Shown here one piece after another: positions 1 to 5,127 of a stretch of DNA of 5,127 nucleotides. Both the position numbers and the translations under genes were made by a program. The notes beneath the pieces were generated by a model that worked only from the letters and a program-made list of their open reading frames with translations, was not told the DNA's origin and ran no database searches. The stretch spans positions 1-5,127 of the forward strand of contig DBCM01000131.1 in the NCBI GenBank assembly GCA_002293045.1, written 5' to 3'. How positions within the stretch are numbered: the stretch's first letter is position 1; every line of letters starts with the position of its first letter. The stretch is from Flavobacteriales bacterium UBA958 (GTDB lineage Bacteria > Bacteroidota > Bacteroidia > Flavobacteriales_D > Crocinitomicaceae).

Positions 1-273
1 ATGTTCTCCTTGCTTGGTTTTACTCCGGAGCAAGCGCAAGAACAATTTGGCTTTTTAATGGGCGCCTTTGAATACGGTGCGCCACCGCACGGCGGCTTAG
101 CCTTTGGTTTAGACCGCTTGGTAGCAACCATGTCTGGTGAAGAATCCATTCGAGACTTCATCGCATTTCCGAAAAACAACAGCGGAAGAGACACCATGAT
201 TGATGCGCCATCCCTATTGGAACCTGCTCAATTAACCGAATTAGGAATTAACATCTTACCGAATGGACATTAA
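1..273 (+). CDS. aspS: Aspartyl-tRNA synthetase, C-terminal fragment (5' end outside window)
   Basis: This is the last 90 residues of a class II aminoacyl-tRNA synthetase that charges tRNA-Asp with aspartate in the cytoplasm. Bacterial AspRS is usually about 580-600 residues, so most of the gene lies upstream of the window. The visible part contains class II motif 3 (residues 31-40, GGLAFGLDRL), whose Arg39 contacts ATP in this family. Just before it is the bacterial AspRS segment EYGAPPH (24-30), and after it come SIRDFIAFPK (49-58) and the conserved DAPS (68-71). The ATG at position 1 is an internal Met in frame, not a start: AspRS has this LLG...EEAQ...FGFL segment deep inside the protein. 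The TAA at 271-273 overlaps the start of the next gene by 11 bp, which suggests co-transcription. The identification is secure. Confidence 0.96.
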   Translation: MFSLLGFTPEQAQEQFGFLMGAFEYGAPPHGGLAFGLDRLVATMSGEESIRDFIAFPKNNSGRDTMIDAPSLLEPAQLTELGINILPNGH

Positions 274-1045
274 GGATTTACAGGCACGCATTACACCACT
301 TCGCGATCAACTCATTGCCCATAGCGTTTATCAGCAAATTTCAACAGACCGCGAATTAAAATCCTTTAGCGAAGAACATGTATTTGCTGTTTGGGATTTT
401 ATGAGCTTATTAAAAAGTTTACAGCGTCATTTAACCTGTGTTAATGTGCCGTGGATGCCCACAAAAAACAAGGAAACACGTCGCTTCATAAATGAAATTG
501 TAGTGGGCGAAGAAAGCGACTTTGATGCCTCAGGAAAGACCATGAGTCATTTTGAAATGTATGTCCAGGCAATGCAAACCATGGGTGCAGATACCCATGA
601 AATCGAACGATTTATTCAACGCATTTCAGCGAATACACCCCTTGACGAAGCCTTGGATTCTTGTGCGATTAATACCGAAACAAAAGACTTTGTTCGGTTT
701 ACATTTTCAATTATACAGCGCGGTAAAATTCATGAAATTGCTTCGCTGTTCACCTTTGGACGCGAGGATTTAATTCCAGAAATGTTCATAGAAATGGTGA
801 AAGAATTGAAAGCGAATCATCCAACGCAAATGGTCGATTTTCTCTATTATTTAGAACGTCACATTGAGGTGGATGGAGAAGATCATGGGCCACTCTCTTT
901 GAAATTAATGGATGAAGTTTGTGAGAACGAACCAATTAAATGGGAAGAAGCAACCCGTGTGGCTGAAGAATCCTTATCGATGCGCATTCGCTTATGGGAT
1001 GGTGTGGTAAAAAAAAACAATGCGCTTAGCGGCGCGCTGGTTTAA
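263..1045 (+). CDS. DUF3050 family protein (haem-oxygenase-like fold)
   Basis: This 260-residue cytoplasmic protein has no signal peptide or membrane segment and matches the DUF3050 family over its full length. Recognisable stretches are HVFAVWDFMSLLKSLQ (39-54), RHLTCVNVPWMP (55-66), NEIVVGEESD (77-86), SHFEMY (95-100), FTFGREDLIPEMF (163-175) and ERHIEVDGEDHGP (198-210). The family belongs to the haem-oxygenase/TenA-like all-helical fold, and its reaction is not known to me. The His and acidic residues at E83/E84, H96, E168, H200, D204 and H208 sit where related helical proteins carry metal ligands. A metal-dependent oxidase role is therefore possible, but this is inference. The ATG at 263 lies inside the end of aspS, giving an 11-bp overlap and likely translational coupling. 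No Shine-Dalgarno sequence is visible, as usual in Bacteroidota. Near the 3' end, a run of nine A at 1009-1017 encodes the Lys-Lys region. Confidence 0.9.
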   Translation: MDIKDLQARITPLRDQLIAHSVYQQISTDRELKSFSEEHVFAVWDFMSLLKSLQRHLTCVNVPWMPTKNKETRRFINEIVVGEESDFDASGKTMSHFEMYVQAMQTMGADTHEIERFIQRISANTPLDEALDSCAINTETKDFVRFTFSIIQRGKIHEIASLFTFGREDLIPEMFIEMVKELKANHPTQMVDFLYYLERHIEVDGEDHGPLSLKLMDEVCENEPIKWEEATRVAEESLSMRIRLWDGVVKKNNALSGALV

Positions 1046-1049
1046 ACTA

Positions 1050-1079
1050 TCCGGATGCGGGTTTAAACCCGCACCCGGA
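1050..1079. terminator. GC-rich palindrome between convergent genes, possible bidirectional terminator
   Basis: The inner 16 bp (1057-1072, GCGGGTTTAAACCCGC) is a perfect palindrome. A flanking T-A pair and a 5-bp outer arm (TCCGG at 1050-1054, CCGGA at 1075-1079) extend it, with a single A/C mismatch. It fills the 44-bp gap between the DUF3050 stop and the ygiQ stop, the expected place for a terminator serving both convergent genes. Neither strand has a clean T-tract directly after the stem: the plus side continues ACAAAAAAATTT and the minus side TAGTTTAAAC. It is therefore not a textbook intrinsic terminator. It could instead be an mRNA 3'-end stabilising hairpin. Confidence 0.5.
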
Positions 1080-1089
1080 ACAAAAAAAT

Positions 1090-2970
1090 TTATTTCCCCC
1101 TCCGCTTAGCCAACCAAGGCGGCAGCTGTTTTTGATGTGCCGTTTCTACCAGTTTATTGCTTAAATCGGCTCGGCCTGCGCGCTTCAAGCGACTCGAAAT
1201 CCATTCTTGATTCTCGCGTTTATACCAGAAAAAATAGCGGTTTTGATTTTTCTTTTCCTCCGGAGATTTTGCCGTGAAGACCGGTTTTAAGGTATAGGGA
1301 TGCAAGCCGGTATAATAAATTACTTCCGCTACGGTCATGGGAGTTGGGGTAAAATCTTGTACCTGCTCTAATTTAAAGCCCATATCCTTGGTTTCTGCCG
1401 CCAATTCCGCCATATCCGTTTCTTCACACCCCGGATGCGAGGAGATGAAATATGGGATCAAGGGTTGATTCAAGTTATGCTTGGCGGAAATCGCCTCGTA
1501 TTTATCCTTGAACTGGTGGAAATACTTAAAAGAGGGCTTACGCATCATGCGCAAGGTATTGTCTGCGGTATGTTCCGGCGCTACTTTCAAGCGACCGCTC
1601 ACGTGACGTGTGACGACTTGCTCCAAATATTCATCGTGATTGCCGTCTTCGTTGTTCTTGTTAAAATCATCCACCAATAAATCGTAACGAATACCGGATC
1701 CCACAAAGGCCTTTTTGATTTTCGGATGGGAATCAATCTTACGATACAATTCGGTCATGGGTTTATGCGAAGTGTCTAGGTTATTGCAAATCACGGGATG
1801 TATGCAACTCGGGGCTACACAGCGGGCGCAAATGCTTTCGTCCTTGCCTTTCATCTTATACATATTGGCGGATGGCCCGCCGACGTCAGACAAATATCCT
1901 TTAAAATCCGGATGCGCTGCAATCTCTTCTAATTCCCTCATGATGGATCCCTCACTGCGCGAGGCAATGAATTTCCCTTGATGCGCGGAAATCGTACAAA
2001 AGCTACAGCCGCCAAAACATCCGCGGTGAATGTTCAAGGAAAACTTAATCATTTCATAGGCAGGGATGGTGCCTCGCTTCTTATATTTTGGATGGGGTAA
2101 CCGCGTGTATGGCAACTCGAACGACGCATCGATCTCGGACTCCGTCATGGTGGGATACGGCGGGTTAACCACTAAGCGTTGGTCACCAACCTCTTGTAGA
2201 ATTCGATTCGCACTCAGCTTATTGGATTCAACTTCGACAATCTTAAAATTAGCGGCGTAAGCCACTTTATCCTTCAAACATTCCTCATGACTCGCCAAGG
2301 AAACCGTTTCCCAGTGTTTATTTTTTAGTACCTCTTCTTGCTTTGAATGCACATAGGCAATTTGTGGCAAGGTGCGAATTTGTTCGAAGGGAACCCCTTT
2401 TTTCAAGAGCTTTAGGAAGGTTCGTAAGGCTTGTTCTCCCATACCATACACCAAGGCGTCTGCTTTACTATCTACTAGAATGGATGGGAAGAGTTTATCT
2501 GCCCAATAGTCGTAATGCGTTACCCGACGCAAAGATGCTTCAATACCGCCCAACAACACCGGAACATCTGGAAAAAGTTCTTTTAAGATATTCGAATACA
2601 CGGTACTGGCATAATCGGGACGAAATCCGGCTACGCCACCGGGGGTATAAGCATCGGTAGAACGCAAACGTTTTCCTGCAGTGTAATGGTTCACCATGGA
2701 ATCCATGCATCCGGCTGTTACTCCAAAAAAGTACTTTGGGGTGCCTAGTTTTTTAAAATCTCTTAAATCATCTCGCCAATTGGGTTGGGCAATGATTCCA
2801 ATGCGGAATCCTTCATCCTCAATGATACGACCAATCACCGCGGTTCCAAAAGACGGATGATCCACATAGGCATCACCGGAAACTAAAATTACATCAAAGG
2901 CATCCCACCCACGCTTTTCAGCTTCTTTGAGAGATAAGGGCAACCAATCGGAAAGGGGACGTTCTTGCAT
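1090..2970 (-). CDS. ygiQ: YgiQ family radical SAM protein (UPF0313)
   Basis: This 626-residue cytoplasmic protein is a member of the YgiQ (UPF0313) radical SAM family, whose substrate is not established. The N-terminal domain (about 1-290) has the family hallmarks GDAYVDHPSFG (32-42), IIAQPNW (59-65), GVTAGCMDSMVNHYT (83-97) and GGIEASLRR (141-149). The radical SAM domain follows, with the CxxxCxxC motif at C318, C322 and C325 binding the 4Fe-4S cluster that cleaves S-adenosylmethionine. A second Cys group at C381, C384, C389 and C395 may hold another cluster or a structural metal. The segment GRLKVAPEHT (459-468) and a C-terminal DUF3362-like region (about 500-600, with DFTPTPMT at 539-546) complete the family layout. 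The chosen start gives an N-terminus that aligns with the family (LSDWLPLS before GWDAFDVILVSGDAY). The tail is shorter than in the longer enterobacterial homologues. It lies 39 bp after the YHYH gene with no terminator between them. Confidence 0.95.
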   Translation of the reverse strand: MQERPLSDWLPLSLKEAEKRGWDAFDVILVSGDAYVDHPSFGTAVIGRIIEDEGFRIGIIAQPNWRDDLRDFKKLGTPKYFFGVTAGCMDSMVNHYTAGKRLRSTDAYTPGGVAGFRPDYASTVYSNILKELFPDVPVLLGGIEASLRRVTHYDYWADKLFPSILVDSKADALVYGMGEQALRTFLKLLKKGVPFEQIRTLPQIAYVHSKQEEVLKNKHWETVSLASHEECLKDKVAYAANFKIVEVESNKLSANRILQEVGDQRLVVNPPYPTMTESEIDASFELPYTRLPHPKYKKRGTIPAYEMIKFSLNIHRGCFGGCSFCTISAHQGKFIASRSEGSIMRELEEIAAHPDFKGYLSDVGGPSANMYKMKGKDESICARCVAPSCIHPVICNNLDTSHKPMTELYRKIDSHPKIKKAFVGSGIRYDLLVDDFNKNNEDGNHDEYLEQVVTRHVSGRLKVAPEHTADNTLRMMRKPSFKYFHQFKDKYEAISAKHNLNQPLIPYFISSHPGCEETDMAELAAETKDMGFKLEQVQDFTPTPMTVAEVIYYTGLHPYTLKPVFTAKSPEEKKNQNRYFFWYKRENQEWISSRLKRAGRADLSNKLVETAHQKQLPPWLAKRRGK

Positions 2971-2971
2971 G

Positions 2972-2985
2972 TCGTAAAATTACGA
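2972..2985. repeat. Short inverted repeat just upstream of ygiQ
   Basis: The plus strand reads TCGTAA-AA-TTACGA: 6-bp perfect arms with a 2-bp spacer, one base away from the ygiQ start codon. It could be a small operator or a weak hairpin over the translation start. Arms of this length in AT-rich DNA can also arise by chance, so no function is assigned. Confidence 0.3.
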
Positions 2986-3009
2986 AAAGCAAGGTGTAAA
3001 CGGAAACGA

Positions 3010-4377
3010 TTAGTGAACGATAATCTTTTTACGTTGAATTCCTTTGGCATCGGTGTAAGAAATCACATAGGTCCCTGCATATAGGGTACTCACATCGAAA
3101 AAAGCCATGGTAGAACCGGGTAAAATCACCTGCTTATCGATTACTTTACCTTGAATATCGGTAAGGGATAGTTCCATATTGGTCTCCACTAAACCAATCG
3201 CTTGCACGATGAATAGATCATTGGTCGGATTCGGAAAAATGCGCACTTCAGAAATAGATTGCTCAGGCAAGTTGTTCACTGGATTGTAAATTGTGGTAGC
3301 TTCTGTTATTGAATTCACCTTTGCTCCTGTTACCACACCGTAGTAGGTTGGTCCGATTAAATAAGGGTACGCTGAATTCCACTCAGAATCTACCGTTGCA
3401 AAGTAGCAATACATGCCATTCGGATATTCTGGTGTCACACAAAAACGGCCATTATGCACATCTAAATAATCCGCTGCGCCGGCATGATTTACAAATTCAT
3501 AATCTTCTCGGAAATAGCCCAGGGGATAAGTGACAGAAACGGCGGGTCCATCGGGTACATCTGTTCCGTCTGCCCAAACCGTTCGGGTAGAAATATTCCG
3601 CAGTTGATACCCGGATTTAATTCGGGTGATTCCACCGGTACCGTCGGCATTTTTATAGCCATACGCTCCATACACGGGATACCCATCGTATGAAAATCCA
3701 ATGAGGGGCGAATGCACGGTAGAATCGATGGCGTACAAGCCTTCGGCATCATACAAGGTACACACATTAGAAATCACCGTAAGATCCATATTAAATGCAC
3801 TGGGATTTTGGTGGTGGTGATAATTTCCCATGGCCGGGTGGCCTTTTGAACAATCGAAACCAGCCATCTCCGCAAGAACTGCATCGCGATTCCATGACAT
3901 GCTTGCCATTGGGCCTCCTGGACAGGGTGAAAATCCCGGGCCACCGCACAAGGAATTGGTGGCAGTGTTCCAAGCTACCCCATCCCGATAATCAAACATC
4001 GCTGTTCCATTGATGAAAATTCCAATATTCCCCCCGGTGGTAGCTGTTCCAGCACCTGCATTAACAGTAGGATTCAATGAGATTTTAAAGATTGCGTTCT
4101 GGTTCGCAGTTAACGAGGGATTACCGTCCATGAATGGTCCGGTGATGTATGAAGGAACGCCGGTGGCTGATACATAAACCCAATTCGCAGAGTATTGGAC
4201 TAGCTGTACGTTAGCTAAATCAGCATCGACAATAGGCGTGGGGTTTCCTTGCACGTAATGTCTACCTGTGGTCCCATCGGTATTGATTAGCCAAGAAGAA
4301 ATAGCAGGATTTGTTTGTGCCTGCAACCCTCCCGTAAGGAGTAAGCCAAGGAGTAACTGTTGTGTTTTCATAGGCAT
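3010..4377 (-). CDS. Secreted YHYH domain protein with type IX secretion sorting domain
   Basis: This 455-residue protein looks exported by the Sec pathway and then across the outer membrane by the type IX secretion system. Residues 3-20 form a signal peptide (MKTQQ, a Leu-rich core, then LQA), with cleavage probably before Q21. The middle (about 110-348) is a YHYH-family domain of unknown function: HPAMGNYHHHQNP (180-192), a DGYPVYGAYGY segment (231-241), LDVHNGRFCVTPEYPNGMYCYF (305-326) and PYLIGPTYYG (338-347). The signature tetrad is YHHH here rather than YHYH. Six Cys (144, 152, 176, 206, 313, 324) fit disulfides in an exported protein, and the His cluster 187-189 with H180 could bind metal, which is inference. 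Residues 376-455 form the sorting domain, starting IFPNPTND and ending KKIIVH. The ATG at 4371 (Met3) gives an equally good, more typical signal peptide start (MKT), and no ribosome binding site decides between the two. The gene sits downstream of the rhodopsin terminator. Confidence 0.88.
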   Translation of the reverse strand: MPMKTQQLLLGLLLTGGLQAQTNPAISSWLINTDGTTGRHYVQGNPTPIVDADLANVQLVQYSANWVYVSATGVPSYITGPFMDGNPSLTANQNAIFKISLNPTVNAGAGTATTGGNIGIFINGTAMFDYRDGVAWNTATNSLCGGPGFSPCPGGPMASMSWNRDAVLAEMAGFDCSKGHPAMGNYHHHQNPSAFNMDLTVISNVCTLYDAEGLYAIDSTVHSPLIGFSYDGYPVYGAYGYKNADGTGGITRIKSGYQLRNISTRTVWADGTDVPDGPAVSVTYPLGYFREDYEFVNHAGAADYLDVHNGRFCVTPEYPNGMYCYFATVDSEWNSAYPYLIGPTYYGVVTGAKVNSITEATTIYNPVNNLPEQSISEVRIFPNPTNDLFIVQAIGLVETNMELSLTDIQGKVIDKQVILPGSTMAFFDVSTLYAGTYVISYTDAKGIQRKKIIVH

Positions 4378-4405
4378 GTTAAGTTAGTTAGGAACTTTAT
4401 CTGCC

Positions 4406-4413
4406 TAAAGGTA
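4406..4413 (-). promoter_or_regulatory. Possible Bacteroidota -7 element for the YHYH gene
   Basis: The minus strand reads TACCTTTA, one base off the Bacteroidota -7 consensus TAnnTTTG, and sits about 28 bp before the ATG at 4377 and downstream of the rhodopsin terminator. No clear TTTG/TTG element is found about 20 bp further upstream, where the DNA is mostly a T-run. The call therefore rests on one half-site and its location. Confidence 0.3.
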
Positions 4414-4430
4414 AGAAAACTTGGGTTCTA

Positions 4431-4460
4431 TAAAAAAGAAAAGGGGGATTGCTCCCCCTA
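4431..4460 (-). terminator. Intrinsic terminator of the proteorhodopsin gene
   Basis: On the minus strand a perfect 7-bp stem (AGGGGGA and TCCCCCT; plus-strand 4453-4459 and 4442-4448) closes a 4-base loop (GCAA). It is followed at once by TTTTCTTTTTT. It lies about 23 bp after the rhodopsin stop codon. This is a textbook Rho-independent terminator and should separate most rhodopsin transcription from the YHYH gene downstream. Confidence 0.88.
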
Positions 4461-4482
4461 AACTAAACCTAAGTTTTAAATA

Positions 4483-5127
4483 TTAGTCGTTAGAATCAGA
4501 TTTTGCCAACGTGTAGATGACCAAACCAAAACCAATTTTATTGATCGCGTCAGCGATGTTGTAAACGATATCCATCGCAACTGCTGCATCTTTTGGATCA
4601 GAAACGAAAGTCATTCCAAACAATCCGCCTGGAGTTCCTAAAATGTATCCTAATGGATAAATTGCCCAACCTACTAGTACAAACCACGCTAAAATACGTG
4701 TAGCTTTAGCCACAGATGGGCCTGCAGTTTGCGCTAAACTCGCCACTTCGCCAAACCAAATAAGGTATGCGATGTAGAAATACGCTGCACCAGAAATAAC
4801 ACCCCAAAGTACACTGTGGGCACGGTCCATGGTTTCACCGAAATAACCTGTGATTAACATAACCACTGATGCAAAGATTAATTTCCAAAGCAAGCTTGCT
4901 TTAGCTCCCGCTTTTTTCGTGATTAAGTAAAACTCAACACACATTAACGGAACGGTTAAAATCCAGTCTACATATCGGAAGAATGTAGGGGATTCACCTG
5001 TCTCAAGGTTATAACTTCTCATGTAGTAGTAATGTACTGCTGCAATAAAAGTTATTAGTCCTGAAACTAATACGGATGTTCTCCATTTCTGAGGGACGTT
5101 GTTTAACTCAAAAAAGAAGAATACTGA
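4483..5127 (-). CDS. Proteorhodopsin, light-driven proton pump (5' end outside window)
   Basis: This is the C-terminal 214 residues of a microbial rhodopsin, an inner-membrane retinal protein that pumps protons out of the cell in light. The frame is open from the edge: codons 5125-5023 encode the end of helix A and helix B (VPQKWRTSVLVSGLITF, then HYYY). The ATG at 5022 is therefore internal, matching the HYMYMR region of proteorhodopsin. Numbering from the window edge, the key residues are H32 and D54 (22 apart, like H75/D97), R51, T58, E65 (completing the D-T-E proton-pump triad), M62 at the spectral-tuning site (green type) and K197 in DAINKIGFG, the retinal Schiff-base Lys. G109 in helix E occupies the carotenoid-fenestration position. 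The loop before the last helix is about nine residues longer than in classic gammaproteobacterial proteorhodopsin. About 30-40 N-terminal residues and the promoter lie beyond the window. A strong terminator follows the stop. Confidence 0.95.
   Translation of the reverse strand, partial: SVFFFFELNNVPQKWRTSVLVSGLITFIAAVHYYYMRSYNLETGESPTFFRYVDWILTVPLMCVEFYLITKKAGAKASLLWKLIFASVVMLITGYFGETMDRAHSVLWGVISGAAYFYIAYLIWFGEVASLAQTAGPSVAKATRILAWFVLVGWAIYPLGYILGTPGGLFGMTFVSDPKDAAVAMDIVYNIADAINKIGFGLVIYTLAKSDSND

Noticed and set aside
1..3. ATG at position 1 as the aspS start
   Set aside because: The encoded segment matches the deep C-terminal part of AspRS, so this is an internal Met at the window edge.
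552..773. Plus-strand open frame inside the DUF3050 gene
   Set aside because: It lies wholly within a well-supported gene in another frame, and its translation resembles no known family.
1435..2660. Four plus-strand open frames (1435-1680, 1715-1981, 2066-2260, 2343-2660)
   Set aside because: All are antisense to ygiQ, show no family features, and are explained by the codon use of the real gene.
2975..2982. TAATTTTA (minus strand) as a -7 promoter element for ygiQ
   Set aside because: It sits only 4 bp before the ATG, leaving no room for a normal transcription start, and no upstream partner element is at the right distance.
3309..4013. Five open frames on both strands within the YHYH gene
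   Set aside because: They are shadows of the YHYH-sorting-domain protein, with low-complexity or implausible translations.
5020..5022. ATG at 5022 as the rhodopsin start
   Set aside because: The frame continues upstream with recognisable helix A/B proteorhodopsin residues and no stop.
4483..5127. Sodium- or chloride-pumping rhodopsin, as found in some flavobacteria
   Set aside because: The triad is D-T-E, not N-D-Q or N-T-Q.
1..5127. New defence system, mobile element, CRISPR array or RNA gene
   Set aside because: All coding space is taken by recognisable chromosomal genes, and no direct-repeat array, transposase, integrase, tRNA or rRNA sequence is visible on either strand.

Overview
The window reads as ordinary chromosome from a Bacteroidota bacterium, most likely an aquatic member of Flavobacteriales or a close relative. 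Three things point there. One protein carries both a signal peptide and a type IX secretion (Por) C-terminal sorting domain. The proteorhodopsin has residues typical of flavobacterial green-absorbing proton pumps. No gene start shows a clear Shine-Dalgarno sequence. I cannot name a genus from this.

Layout: positions 1-1045 hold two plus-strand genes, the 3' end of aspS (aspartyl-tRNA synthetase) and a DUF3050 protein of the haem-oxygenase-like fold that overlaps it by 11 bp. A GC-rich palindrome at 1050-1079 fills the gap before the convergent minus-strand block. That block runs, in transcription order, from the right edge leftward: a proteorhodopsin cut by the window edge (5127-4483), a strong intrinsic terminator (4460-4431), a secreted YHYH-family protein (4377-3010), and a YgiQ-type radical SAM enzyme (2970-1090).

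The rhodopsin is the most biologically telling gene. Its reading frame stays open to the edge, so the ATG at 5022 is internal. Read through, it shows the His-Asp pair, the DTE proton-pump triad, a Met at the spectral-tuning position, the retinal Lys, and a Gly where xanthorhodopsin-type proteins leave a hole for a carotenoid antenna. It also has a longer loop between the last two helices than classic proteorhodopsin. The terminator after it suggests it is transcribed apart from the YHYH gene. The YHYH gene and ygiQ are 39 bp apart with no terminator between them, so read-through is possible, but nothing suggests a shared function.

I see no mobile element, CRISPR array, RNA gene or obviously new multi-gene system. 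No gene-free stretch exceeds about 110 bp.
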